From Acidobacteriota bacterium (GTDB taxonomy: Bacteria > Acidobacteriota > Terriglobia > Bryobacterales > Bryobacteraceae): 33,054 nt of DNA. Positions 1 to 8,415 of this stretch are shown piece after piece. The stretch lies in contig JAPKYZ010000009.1 of assembly GCA_026394055.1 (NCBI GenBank), positions 1 to 33,054 of the forward strand, given 5' to 3'. Numbering within the stretch: the stretch's first letter is position 1; each line of letters opens with the position of its first letter. Under the pieces are notes generated by a model. The model worked only from the letters and a program-made list of their open reading frames with translations, made no database searches and was not told the origin of the DNA. Position numbers and translations under genes: made by a program.

Positions 1-90
1 ACACGCAGGTCCATGGTACGTTTCTCCATCCACGGCATCCTTCCACGATGCCGCTCCTGGACCTCCCGCACATGCCTCTGCCCTGCGTTT

Positions 91-132
91 GTTACCGATG
101 TCTCCGGATCATTCTGTCACCCATGTCTCCGG
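91..132. repeat. Tandem near-identical 17-mers, possible IS481-like element end
   Basis: Two copies of a 17-base word sit 25 bases apart: GTTACCGATGTCTCCGG at 91-107 and GTCACCCATGTCTCCGG at 116-132, differing at two positions. Words of this kind (TGTCACC-ATGTCTCCGG) recall the ends of IS481-type integrase elements; that is from memory and not checked. No transposase is visible in 1-236, so if this is an element end, its body lies to the left of the window. The rest of 1-236 holds only short open frames with no recognisable product and a small CCGGCC/GGCCGG inverted repeat near 187-203, and I see no gene there. Confidence 0.4.
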
Positions 133-236
133 TTTGGACCCTCACGCTGAGCCGCGACAGAATGGAGCGGGGTGCCCTCCTGCGCACCGGCCTCGACCGG
201 CCGGGCAGTTCTTCTCCGAGCTTCAGCGGCTCGCCG

Positions 237-1307
237 CTAGCCCGCGGCGCTCCAGCGTTGCATCACCGGCCAAGTGGCCTCCACGACATCTCCGCGGCAG
301 GCATAGATGCGGTCATAGAGATTCACGGTCGGGTCACAGTGCGGTGGGATGAACTCGACGCGCTCGCCCAAGTTCAGCGCGGCGGCCTCCGCTGGGCGGT
401 CCAGGTAGCCGAACTCGTCGCCCCCCCAGCGATACTTGAAGCCGGTGCGGCCCACCGGCTCTGGCCCGTAGCCACGGTCGGTTGAGAACGCCTTAAAGCC
501 AGCGTCGAGCGTCACAAAGGCCTCATGATTGGCGCTGATCACGGTGGCCATCACTGTCAGCGCATGGGCAAAGTCCAGGCCCTCACGTGCATAGGCCAAG
601 TCCATCAACACGAACGATCCGGCCTGGATCTCGGTCACCTCCGGCAACGCGAGATCGATCTCCCATGTGCCCGTGCTGCCGCCCGTGACGATCGGAGCCG
701 CAAGTCCGGCCTGGGCCAACGCCGCCCGCGTTTCGGCCACGCCTGCAAAGGCGGCCTGCGACACCTGCTGCCGCTGCGCAAAGCCGCCCGCATGCGAACC
801 CAGCACGGAATAGCCCTGCAAGCCACGCAATTCAAGCCCGGACGCGACATCAATGGCCTGGGCGATCTCCAGCGCCTGGGCGGTGGAGCGCGCGCCGGTG
901 CGGTGGTCCCCCACATCAAGGTCCACCAGCACGCCCACCGTGCGGCCTGCGTCCACGGCCACCTGGCTGTACCAATCGACCTGCTGCCGATGGTCCACCA
1001 CCACCATGGCTCCGGTGGCGACGGCGCGCGCCATCTTCGGCGGGTCAGCCAAGGGCGAGGTGAGCAGCAGCCCGCCGATGCCCGCCGCCGCCAGCAGCTC
1101 CGCTTCCGGGACGGTGGCCGCGCAGATGCCGCAGGCGCCCGCGGCCAGCTGCCGCCGCGCGATCTCGACGCACTTATGCGCCTTGAAGTGCGGGCGCAGC
1201 TGCTTGCCCGAGGCTTGCACGCGCGCCATCATGCGGGCGAGGTTCGTCTCAAACAGGTCCAAGTCCAGCAGCAGGGCGGGGGTCGGCAGGTGACTTTTGG
1301 GCAGCAC
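237..1307 (-). CDS. PLP-dependent D-threonine aldolase / D-serine dehydratase-like protein
   Basis: A 356-aa protein of the fold-type III (alanine-racemase-like) PLP family that includes D-threonine aldolase, D-3-hydroxyaspartate aldolase and eukaryotic D-serine dehydratase. These enzymes cleave or dehydrate D-beta-hydroxy amino acids. The N-terminus has the family TPALLLDLD motif and RPHFKAHK, in which K42 is the expected Schiff-base lysine. The C-terminus has the metal-ligand motif HCD at H323/D325, matching the divalent-metal site of this family. The GTG start at 1307 is chosen because the upstream frame has no homology and a -10-like CATAAT ends six bases before it, suggesting a leaderless mRNA. 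It is divergent from the aminotransferase, with start codons 93 bp apart. The exact D-amino-acid substrate cannot be read from sequence. Confidence 0.85.
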   Translation of the reverse strand: MLPKSHLPTPALLLDLDLFETNLARMMARVQASGKQLRPHFKAHKCVEIARRQLAAGACGICAATVPEAELLAAAGIGGLLLTSPLADPPKMARAVATGAMVVVDHRQQVDWYSQVAVDAGRTVGVLVDLDVGDHRTGARSTAQALEIAQAIDVASGLELRGLQGYSVLGSHAGGFAQRQQVSQAAFAGVAETRAALAQAGLAAPIVTGGSTGTWEIDLALPEVTEIQAGSFVLMDLAYAREGLDFAHALTVMATVISANHEAFVTLDAGFKAFSTDRGYGPEPVGRTGFKYRWGGDEFGYLDRPAEAAALNLGERVEFIPPHCDPTVNLYDRIYACRGDVVEATWPVMQRWSAAG

Positions 1308-1313
1308 GGCCCC

Positions 1314-1319
1314 ATTATG
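1314..1319 (-). promoter_or_regulatory. -10-like element for the D-amino-acid enzyme gene (leaderless)
   Basis: On the minus strand CATAAT is followed by six bases (GGGGCC) and then the GTG start at 1307. Transcription would begin at or near the start codon. No convincing -35 hexamer is seen 16-18 bases further upstream. Confidence 0.4.
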
Positions 1320-1364
1320 GCAATGGCCAACGGGCTCGGAGATTCGGGCGCATTTGGTGTGGAA

Positions 1365-1394
1365 TTGCGCTGCTACGGAAGCGGCTGGTATTCT
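1365..1394 (+). promoter_or_regulatory. Putative sigma70 promoter of the aminotransferase operon
   Basis: TTGCGC (1365-1370), an 18-base spacer and TATTCT (1389-1394), then six bases to the GTG start at 1401. The predicted transcription start coincides with the start codon, so the operon mRNA would be leaderless. Confidence 0.5.
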
Positions 1395-1400
1395 CCACTC

Positions 1401-2606
1401 GTGGCCCCGCATTCTGGTTCCGTTGCGCTTCGGGTCGCTTCCCTGAGGCCCACGGCCGTGAATGCGATTCTGGGCGAGGTGAAGGCGCTGCAAGCATCGG
1501 GTGTGCCGCTGGCCTCCTTGATGCGCGGCGAGCCGGACTTCCCCACCCCCGCCCATATCGTCGAAGCATCGATCAAAGCGCTTGAGGCCGGACGCACGGG
1601 CTATCCGGACAACCGGGGCGAGAAGGCCCTGCGCGAGGCCGTCGCCCTGAAGCTGCGGCGCGACAACGGCCTCACCTACGACCCCGGCACCGAGATTCTG
1701 GTCACCACCGGCGCCACCTTCGGCATCTACGCGGCGTTGATGGCCTTGATCAATGAAGGCGACCAGGTACTGCTGCCGGACCCGGTCTATGATGCGTACC
1801 AATCCCCCGTGCGGCTGGCCGGGGGCGAATGCCGGGCCGTCACGTCCGCCATCCACGAGGGGCGGTTCATGGTGACCGAAGAGGCACTGGAGGCAGCCTG
1901 GACACCGGCGGCCAAGCTGCTGGTGTTGAACACTCCCTGGAACCCCGTCGGCACCGTGCCCACGCGGAGCGAGCTGGAAGGCATCGCCCGCTTCTGCGAG
2001 CGGCGCAACGTCTACCTGATCAGCGATGAGATCTACGAGGCCATCACGTACGACGGCCATACTCACCTGTCGCCCGTCGCCGTCGCGCCTTCGCTACGAG
2101 ACCGGACCATTGTGGTCAACAGCCTGTCAAAAACCTATTCCATGACCGGTTGGCGCGTCGGCTATTGTGCCGGACCCGCGCCCCTGATTTCGGCCATGTA
2201 TCTGGTGCTGGCGCAATCGAGCCGCGGGCCCGCGACGTTTATCCAAGACGCGGCGGCGGTCGCCCTGAGTGCGTCGCAGGACTGCGTGACGGAGATGGTG
2301 AACGAGTATTCCCGGCGCCGCGCCCAAGTGCAGCAGGCGCTGGCCGGGCTGCCCGATGCCGCCGTGCTGCCGCCCGAGGGTGGATTCTTCGCCATGGCCG
2401 ATCTGCGAGCTTGGGGCATCGCCTCCAACGAGGTGCGGAAGCGGCTGTTGAACGAGTATGGCGTGGTCGTGGTCCATGGCGGCGCCTATGGGCCAGCGGG
2501 CGAGGGCACGTTGCGGATCTCGTTTGCCAGTGGTGGCGAGGCGTTCACCAAGGGCTTAGAACGGCTGGCGCAAGGTCTGCGCGAGATGGGAACAGCGCGC
2601 GGATGA
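1401..2606 (+). CDS. Class I/II pyridoxal-phosphate aminotransferase
   Basis: A 401-aa fold-type I PLP aminotransferase of the aspartate/aromatic/alanine group, transferring amino groups between an amino acid and a 2-oxoacid. Hallmarks in order are RGEPDFPTP near residue 42, GYPDNRGEKALREA (68-80), NPVG at N181, SDEIYE with D209 and Y212, the Schiff-base motif SLSKTYSMTGWRVGY with K244, and RISFA near the C-terminus for the carboxylate-binding arginine. Length is normal for the family. The GTG start sits where homology begins and six bases after a -10 element; an in-frame ATG at 1317 would add 28 unlikely residues. The stop overlaps the next start (ATGA at 2603-2606), implying translational coupling with the FAD/Fe-S dehydrogenase. 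It could supply or consume 2-oxoacids for that enzyme. Specificity is unknown. Confidence 0.9.
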   Translation: MAPHSGSVALRVASLRPTAVNAILGEVKALQASGVPLASLMRGEPDFPTPAHIVEASIKALEAGRTGYPDNRGEKALREAVALKLRRDNGLTYDPGTEILVTTGATFGIYAALMALINEGDQVLLPDPVYDAYQSPVRLAGGECRAVTSAIHEGRFMVTEEALEAAWTPAAKLLVLNTPWNPVGTVPTRSELEGIARFCERRNVYLISDEIYEAITYDGHTHLSPVAVAPSLRDRTIVVNSLSKTYSMTGWRVGYCAGPAPLISAMYLVLAQSSRGPATFIQDAAAVALSASQDCVTEMVNEYSRRRAQVQQALAGLPDAAVLPPEGGFFAMADLRAWGIASNEVRKRLLNEYGVVVVHGGAYGPAGEGTLRISFASGGEAFTKGLERLAQGLREMGTARG

Positions 2607-5497
2607 GTCTGGTGCAGCTGAAGGGCGGTTCGGAGCCGCCGGACCCGTCATCCTTGCGCAAAGAGCTGGAAAAGGCCCTCGAAGGCGAAGTCCGCTTCGA
2701 CCGGGTTTCGCGCGCCCTCTATTCCACCGACGCCAGCGTCTACCAGATCCAGCCGCTGGGCGTCGTCATCCCCAAGCACCGCGAGGATCTGCTGAAGGTG
2801 GTCCGCATCTGCTACAAGCGCGGCTGTCGTTATACGCTGCGGGGCGGCGGCACGTCGCAAGCGGGACAAGCGATCGGCGACGGCCTGCAAGTGGACCTGT
2901 CGAAGCACTACAACCGGATTCTGGAAGTGGACCCGATTGAGCGCTGGGTGCGCGTCGAACCCGGCATTGTGCTGGATGAGCTGAACGCCCAGTTGGCTCC
3001 GATGGGGCTGCGCTTTGCCCCGGATATCTCCACCGCCAGCCGCGCCACCATCGGCGGCATGATGGCCAACAACTCCTCCGGGGCCCGCAGCGTGCTCTAC
3101 GGCAAGACCATCGACCACGTCATCGAGATGGAAGTGGCGCTGTCGGACGGCAGCGTGGTCACCTTCAAGGAGATCGACCGCAACCATATCCCCCAGGGCG
3201 ACACGCTGGAAGCCCGCTGTTATCAGACCGTCCTCGACATGGCGGAAAAGCATGCCGGCGAGATCCGGCGGCGGTTCCCCAAGATCCTGCGCCGCGTCGG
3301 GGGCTACAACCTGGATGACTTTACCAACCTCACCCGGCCGGTGAACATGGCCCGGATGATGGTGGGCTCTGAGGGCACGCTGGGCGTCATCCTGGAAGCG
3401 AAGCTGAAGCTGGTGCCCTTGCCCAAGGCCAAGGCCGTGATGGTGATCCAGTTTAATGAACTGCTGGAAGCTCTATCGGCCACGCCCGTCATCCTTACGC
3501 ACCGGCCATCGGCGGTTGAAGTGATGGATCGATCGATCCTCGACAACACGCAGCAGAACCCCGCCCTGGACAAGATCCGCCGCTCGATCATTCAGGGCAA
3601 CCCGGGCGCCACGCTGTGTGTCGAGTTCTACGCCGAGACGCCGGAAGATCTGCCGCCGCGTCTGGAGGCGCTCGATAAAGAATTGCGGGACCGCCAGCTG
3701 GGCACGCACTACCACCACGCCACCGACCTGCAGCACCAGGCCCGCATCTGGAGCCTTCGCGAAGCCGCGCTGGGTCTGTCGATGGCCGTCAAGGAAGACG
3801 CCAAGTCGATCTCGTTTGTGGAAGACACGGCCGTGGCTCCGGAGAATCTGGCGACGTTCATCGAGCGCTTCCTGCTGATCCTGAGAAAGCACGGCACCAC
3901 GGCCGGCATCTATGCCCACGCCTCCGTCGGCTGCCTGCATGTCCGCCCGGTCGTCAACATGAAGACCGAAGCGGGCGTGGCGATGTTTGAGGCCATCGCT
4001 CGCGAAGTGGCGGAGCTGGTGCTGGAGTTTGGGGGCGCGCTTTCTGGCGAACATGGCGACGGCCTGGTGCGCAGCCCCTTTATGGAGCAGATGTTCGGGC
4101 CCGAGGTCTACAAGGCGTTCCGGAACATCAAGAACGCCTTTGACCCGAAAGGCATCCTGAACCCCGGCAAGATTGTCCACGCGGCGCCGATCACGGCCAA
4201 CCTCCGCTTCGGCCCGCTCTATCGCGCTGCCAATCCGGAAACGTTTTTTGATTTCTCTGACTACGGCGGGTTCGCCGGCGCCGTTGAGATGTGCAGCGGC
4301 GTCGGCGCCTGCCGCAAGAAGCTTTCCGGCACCATGTGCCCCAGCTACATGGCCACCCATGAAGAGGCCGATTCGACGCGCGGCCGCGCGAACGTGTTGC
4401 GGCAGGCGATGTCGGGCGTGCTGGGCCAAGCGGGACTGACGGACAAGGGCGTCTTTGAGACGCTCGACCTGTGTCTGGAATGCCGCGCCTGCAAAAGTGA
4501 ATGCCCCGTCGGCGTCGACATGGCGCGCTACAAGAGCGAGTTTCTGGCCGGCTATTGGGCCAAGCACGGCACGCCCCTGAAGGTGAAGCTGTTGGGGCGG
4601 GCCAATGTCCTGGCGGAGTTTGGCAGCCGCTTCCCCAAGTTGGCCAACGCGTTCTCGGGCATGGCCGCCGCCTTGATGGGGGTTCACCCGCGCCGCACCC
4701 TGCCCCAGCTAGCCGAAAGCACGCTCGCCTCCTGGTTTGCCCAGCGCCCCCTGCCCACCAAGCCGTCGGTGCTGCTATTTGCCGACACCTGGACCAACTA
4801 CTATCAACCGGAGATCGGCCAAGCTGCGACGGCTGTGCTCGAAACCGCCGGGCGCAGCGTGGCACTGGCGGCCAACATCTGCTGCGGGCGGCCGATGATC
4901 TCGCAAGGCTTGCTGGATGAGGCCCGCACCCACGCCCAAGAAAATACCCAGCGCCTGCTGCCTTCCGTGCGCGCCGGCAGCAAGGTGATCTTCTGCGAGC
5001 CCAGCTGCCTGTCCGCCATTCGCGAGGACGCCCCGGGTCTGCTGCGCGGCCAGCAGCGGAACGAGGCCGAGGAAGTGGCCTCCGCCAGCATGCTGTTTGA
5101 GGACTACCTGGAAGGCGAGCTCAGCGCCGGCCACGCGCGCCTGGACTTCCATGCCGGACCGGCCGAGATCCTGATCCACGGCCACTGCCACCAAAAGGCC
5201 ATGGGCTTGTTGCCCAGCGCCACCAAGCTGATTGCGCGCATCCCGGGAGCTAAGTTGATCGACTCCGAGGCTGGCTGCTGCGGCATGGCTGGGTCATTTG
5301 GTTACGCCCGCGAAAAGTACGGCCTGTCAAAGAAGATTGCCGAAGCCAAGCTGGTGCCCGCCATCCGGCAGTTGACCGACAACGCCGCCGTGGTCGCCTC
5401 CGGCTTCTCGTGCCGCCATCAGGTGAAGGATTTCGCCTCGGCCCGGGCCGTGCATCCGGCTATTCTGCTCTCCGTGCTGATGCAGAGACCGCAATGA
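2603..5497 (+). CDS. FAD-linked D-2-hydroxyacid dehydrogenase with Fe-S and CCG domains (YdiJ/GlcDF-like fusion)
   Basis: A 964-aa multidomain oxidoreductase. Residues about 45-275 form an FAD_binding_4 domain (RGGGTSQAGQAIGDG at 80-94; GGMMANNSSGA at 151-161). Residues about 280-525 form the FAD-oxidase C-terminal domain, with conserved HASVGCLHVRP (439-449) and SGEHGDGLVRS (481-491). Next come two 4Fe-4S-type cysteine sets, C564/C570/C579 and CLECRACKSECP (C624, C627, C630, C634). The C-terminus carries two cysteine-rich CCG motifs (ICCGRP around 759-763; GCCGMAGSFG at 891-900) and a GHCHQKA motif. The family oxidises glycolate, D-lactate or D-2-hydroxyglutarate and passes electrons to the respiratory chain; here the glcD-, glcE- and glcF-like functions are fused. 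It overlaps the aminotransferase stop and the permease start by 4 bp each. The substrate is not determinable. Confidence 0.9.
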   Translation: MSLVQLKGGSEPPDPSSLRKELEKALEGEVRFDRVSRALYSTDASVYQIQPLGVVIPKHREDLLKVVRICYKRGCRYTLRGGGTSQAGQAIGDGLQVDLSKHYNRILEVDPIERWVRVEPGIVLDELNAQLAPMGLRFAPDISTASRATIGGMMANNSSGARSVLYGKTIDHVIEMEVALSDGSVVTFKEIDRNHIPQGDTLEARCYQTVLDMAEKHAGEIRRRFPKILRRVGGYNLDDFTNLTRPVNMARMMVGSEGTLGVILEAKLKLVPLPKAKAVMVIQFNELLEALSATPVILTHRPSAVEVMDRSILDNTQQNPALDKIRRSIIQGNPGATLCVEFYAETPEDLPPRLEALDKELRDRQLGTHYHHATDLQHQARIWSLREAALGLSMAVKEDAKSISFVEDTAVAPENLATFIERFLLILRKHGTTAGIYAHASVGCLHVRPVVNMKTEAGVAMFEAIAREVAELVLEFGGALSGEHGDGLVRSPFMEQMFGPEVYKAFRNIKNAFDPKGILNPGKIVHAAPITANLRFGPLYRAANPETFFDFSDYGGFAGAVEMCSGVGACRKKLSGTMCPSYMATHEEADSTRGRANVLRQAMSGVLGQAGLTDKGVFETLDLCLECRACKSECPVGVDMARYKSEFLAGYWAKHGTPLKVKLLGRANVLAEFGSRFPKLANAFSGMAAALMGVHPRRTLPQLAESTLASWFAQRPLPTKPSVLLFADTWTNYYQPEIGQAATAVLETAGRSVALAANICCGRPMISQGLLDEARTHAQENTQRLLPSVRAGSKVIFCEPSCLSAIREDAPGLLRGQQRNEAEEVASASMLFEDYLEGELSAGHARLDFHAGPAEILIHGHCHQKAMGLLPSATKLIARIPGAKLIDSEAGCCGMAGSFGYAREKYGLSKKIAEAKLVPAIRQLTDNAAVVASGFSCRHQVKDFASARAVHPAILLSVLMQRPQ

Positions 5498-6726
5498 GCC
5501 TGGCCGTCATCTCACTAGCCGCCCTGTTGCTGGTGGTCATCGTCAGCTGCTTTTCCAAGCTCAACGTCGGCATCCTTTCCCTCGTAGCGGCCTGGTTGAT
5601 CGGCGTTTACCTGGGCGGCCTGAAGTTGGACGTCGTGCTGGGCGGCTTTCCGGTGCCGCTGTTTCTGATCTTGACCGGGACCACGCTGCTGTTCACACAG
5701 GCCCAGAACAACCACACGCTCGATAAGCTGGCCCACCAGGCCGTGCGGATCTGCCAAGGCAACACTGGCCTGATCCCGGTGATGTTCTTCGTCGTCGCCG
5801 CCGCGCTGGCCTCCATCGGCCCGGGCAACATTGCCACCGCCGCACTGCTCGCCCCGATCGCCATGAATGTGGCCGAGCGCGCCGGCATCTCGCCCTTTCT
5901 GATGGCCATCATGCTTGGCAATGGAGCCAACGCCGGGTCCCTATCGCCCTTCGCCCCCACCGGCATCATCGTCACCGGTTTGATGAACAAAGCCGGAATT
6001 GGGGGCCATGAATGGGAGACCTACCTCTACAATCTGCTGGCCCACGCAGCCGTGGCCTTTGGCGGCTATCTCCTGTTCGGCGGCTGGGCGCTCTTCCGCC
6101 GGACCTACCATGAGCCTGAAAGCCAGCAGGCGCCGCTTGACCGCGCGCACTGGATCACGGTGGGCGTCATCGCCACGCTGGTCTTCGGCGTCACCGTGTT
6201 CAAGGTCAACGTCGGCATGGGCGCCTTCGCCGCCGCCATCGTGCTCGCCCTAACCAATGCGGCGGACCCCAACGCCGCTATCCGCAAGATGCCCTGGAAC
6301 GTGATGCTGATGGTCTCGGGCGTTACGGTGCTGACAGCGCTGCTCGAACGCACGCAAGGCATGGAACTGTTCACCGATCTGCTGGCCCGCATCTCGACGC
6401 CCGGCACCGTCACGGGCTTGATCGCTTTCTTGACCGGACTGACGTCGGTCTACAGCAGCACCTCGGGCGTCGTGCTTCCCGCCTTCCTGCCCACCGTCCC
6501 CGGCCTGGTGACCCGCTTGGGCGGAGCCGACGCCATGGCCATCGCCTCATCCATGAACATCGGCTCCCATCTGGTAGACGTCAGCCCGCTCTCCACCATC
6601 GGCGCGCTCTGCATCGCCGGAGCTCAACCAGGCGAGCCCACCCGCCGCCTCTTCAACCAGCTGATGGCCTGGGGTCTTTCGATGACGCTCGTCGGTGCGG
6701 CGGGCTGCTGGCTGTTCTTCCGGTAA
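5494..6726 (+). CDS. MatC-like / SLC13-ArsB superfamily dicarboxylate permease
   Basis: A 410-aa integral membrane protein with about 11-12 hydrophobic segments, starting directly with a transmembrane helix (MSLAVISLAALLLVVIVSC). The N-terminal half resembles the MatC/dicarboxylate-carrier family of the ion-transporter superfamily, with the signature-like IGPGNIATAALLAPIA and GNGANAGSLSPFAPTG segments. The second half repeats the pattern (SSTSGVVLPAFLPTVPGL; NIGSHLVDVSPLSTIGALC), as expected of an inverted-repeat transporter. It most likely imports a di- or hydroxycarboxylate for the enzymes upstream. The ATG at 5494 overlaps the preceding stop (ATGA), so it is the third translationally coupled gene of the operon. 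Substrate specificity is inferred only from context. Confidence 0.8.
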   Translation: MSLAVISLAALLLVVIVSCFSKLNVGILSLVAAWLIGVYLGGLKLDVVLGGFPVPLFLILTGTTLLFTQAQNNHTLDKLAHQAVRICQGNTGLIPVMFFVVAAALASIGPGNIATAALLAPIAMNVAERAGISPFLMAIMLGNGANAGSLSPFAPTGIIVTGLMNKAGIGGHEWETYLYNLLAHAAVAFGGYLLFGGWALFRRTYHEPESQQAPLDRAHWITVGVIATLVFGVTVFKVNVGMGAFAAAIVLALTNAADPNAAIRKMPWNVMLMVSGVTVLTALLERTQGMELFTDLLARISTPGTVTGLIAFLTGLTSVYSSTSGVVLPAFLPTVPGLVTRLGGADAMAIASSMNIGSHLVDVSPLSTIGALCIAGAQPGEPTRRLFNQLMAWGLSMTLVGAAGCWLFFR

Positions 6727-6731
6727 GGGCC

Positions 6732-6780
6732 GTCCGCAACGCCCGCTTCGTATACTGAGGGTTCGCGCCCGTTGCGGAAC
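6732..6780 (+). promoter_or_regulatory. Possible promoter flanked by an inverted repeat
   Basis: A -10-like TATACT lies at 6751-6756, 30 bases before the ATG of the first amidohydrolase; no good -35 is seen. It is bracketed by GTCCGCAAC (6732-6740) and its imperfect complement GTTGCGGAAC (6771-6780), which could be an operator or a hairpin. Confidence 0.35.
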
Positions 6781-6786
6781 CACCAC

Positions 6787-8247
6787 ATGAAGCTCTTACT
6801 CGCCGCTCTATCCGCCACCGCACTGTTTAGCCAGACCTACGATCTGGTGATCTCCGGCGGCCGCGTGATGGACCCGGAGAGCGGCCTTGATGCCGTGCGC
6901 CACATCGGCATTCGCGCCGGCAAGATCGCCGCCATCTCCGCCACGCCCCTCAAAGGCAACGCCGAGCTGAAGGCGCAAGGGCGCGTGGTATCACCGGGCT
7001 TCATCGACCTGCATTCCCACGGGCAGACCAATCAGTCGAACGAATTTCAGGCGCATGATGGCGTCACCACGGCGCTGGAGCTCGAGGCCGGCGTGGTCAC
7101 TCCCGCCGGGTTCCTCAAGCAGCGCGAGGGCCGCGCGCGGATCAACTACGGAGCCACCGTCTCACACGCCACCAGCCGGACCATCTCGATGGACAAGTTT
7201 GCGGCCGAGGCTCCACGCTGGCGGCTGCTGGCCAGTCCGGAGCCGACCAAGGATTGGAATCAGATCAACAACCAGGGCCGCAATCTGCCCCTGGCGCGCC
7301 CGGAGGAGCTCAGCCTGCTGGCGGCGACGCTCGAACGCGGGCTGAAGGAAGGCGCGCTCGGCATTGGCCTCACCTATCAGTACGTCCCCGGCGCCTCCCG
7401 CGACGAGATCTACCGCGTCTTTGAGATGGCCGCTCGCTGGAAGATGCCCATCTTCGTCCACGTCCGCACACGCGGCCTGGAACCGATGCAGGAAATGGTG
7501 GCCAACGCCGCCGCCACCGGCGCTTCGGTCCACATCGTCCACGTCAATAGCTCGAGCTTGGGCGCCTTGCCGGTGGTGCTGGATCTGATCGACGGCGCCC
7601 GCAAGCGCGGCGTCGACGTGACGACAGAAGCCTACCCCTACACCGCGTCGTCGACCTTTCTTGAATCGGCCATCTTTGACGAAGGCTGGCAGCAATCTAC
7701 TGGCATCTCCTATGGCGACCTCCAGTGGGTGGCGACGGGCGAACGCCTGACCAAGGAGACGTTCGAGAAGTACCGCGCCCAGGGCGGCATCGTCATCGCG
7801 CATTCGATGAAGCCCGAATGGATCGCCCGGGCCATGGCCTCACCCGCCGTGATGATCGGCTCCGACGGCATGCCGTATGCTCCCGGCGCGCACCCCCGCA
7901 GCGCCGGCACCTTCTCCCGCGTGCTGAGCCGCTATGTCCGCGATCAAAAGGTCATGTCGCTGATGGATGGTCTAGCCAAGATGACCATCATGCCCGCCCA
8001 GCGTCTCGAGCCCGTGGCCCCCGCCATGAAAAGCAAAGGCCGCATTCGCATCGGTGCCGACGCCGACATCACCGTCTTCGACCCGGACCGCATCCTCGAC
8101 ACGGCAACCTTCGAAAAAGGCCTCAGCTTCTCCACCGGCATTGATCATGTCCTGGTGAACGGTGTCGCGGTGGTGCAGGATGGCCAGACGGTGAAGGATG
8201 CCCTCCCGGGTAAGGCCGTGACGGGTAACTACGGGCAGCGGCAGTAA
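6787..8247 (+). CDS. Exported amidohydrolase, N-acyl-D-amino-acid deacylase-like (copy 1)
   Basis: A 486-aa metal-dependent hydrolase of the amidohydrolase superfamily, D-aminoacylase/D-glutamate-deacylase group, which removes N-acyl groups from D-amino acids. MKLLLAALSATALFSQ is a short signal peptide, so it probably acts outside the cytoplasm. The beta-sandwich start YDLVISGGRVMDPESG is followed by the metal motif GFIDLHSHGQ (H76, H78), then HVR at H225, HIVHVN (H249, H252) and SDGMP with the expected catalytic D360. The tail HPRSAGTFSRVLSRYVR and GADADITVFDPD is typical of D-aminoacylases. The ATG at 6787 is preferred over an in-frame TTG at 6772, since it begins the signal peptide. A close paralogue lies at 24538-26001. 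Its position beside the D-amino-acid enzyme and aminotransferase suggests it feeds D-amino acids to them; the acyl group and residue are unknown. Confidence 0.85.
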   Translation: MKLLLAALSATALFSQTYDLVISGGRVMDPESGLDAVRHIGIRAGKIAAISATPLKGNAELKAQGRVVSPGFIDLHSHGQTNQSNEFQAHDGVTTALELEAGVVTPAGFLKQREGRARINYGATVSHATSRTISMDKFAAEAPRWRLLASPEPTKDWNQINNQGRNLPLARPEELSLLAATLERGLKEGALGIGLTYQYVPGASRDEIYRVFEMAARWKMPIFVHVRTRGLEPMQEMVANAAATGASVHIVHVNSSSLGALPVVLDLIDGARKRGVDVTTEAYPYTASSTFLESAIFDEGWQQSTGISYGDLQWVATGERLTKETFEKYRAQGGIVIAHSMKPEWIARAMASPAVMIGSDGMPYAPGAHPRSAGTFSRVLSRYVRDQKVMSLMDGLAKMTIMPAQRLEPVAPAMKSKGRIRIGADADITVFDPDRILDTATFEKGLSFSTGIDHVLVNGVAVVQDGQTVKDALPGKAVTGNYGQRQ

Positions 8248-8275
8248 GATTCTTTACTATCGGGCAGACATTAAC

Positions 8276-8289
8276 GGGGCTTACGCCCC
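8276..8289 (+). terminator. Small GC hairpin after amidohydrolase 1
   Basis: GGGGC-TTAC-GCCCC forms a 5-bp stem with a 4-base loop 28 bases after the amidohydrolase stop. It is followed by only two T residues, so termination is uncertain. Confidence 0.25.
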
Positions 8290-8368
8290 TTACGGGCGCC
8301 GCCCATCAAGGGGGCTCCGCAAGTTTATGTAATGTTTCGCTTCGGAACACCATTTCGCTCTAGAGGAT

Positions 8369-8391
8369 GGGTGTGCCAGACCGGCAGACCC
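8369..8391 (+). promoter_or_regulatory. Leader hairpin upstream of PEP-CTERM gene
   Basis: GGGT-G-TGCC pairs with GGCA-G-ACCC across an AGACC loop: eight pairs interrupted by one G/G mismatch. It ends 24 bases before the ATG and 10 bases before the AAAGGA ribosome-binding site. A comparable hairpin precedes the other PEP-CTERM gene at 26146-26168. No known riboswitch consensus was recognised. Confidence 0.4.
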
Positions 8392-8415
8392 CTCAGATTC
8401 GAAAGGATGGTTTCC

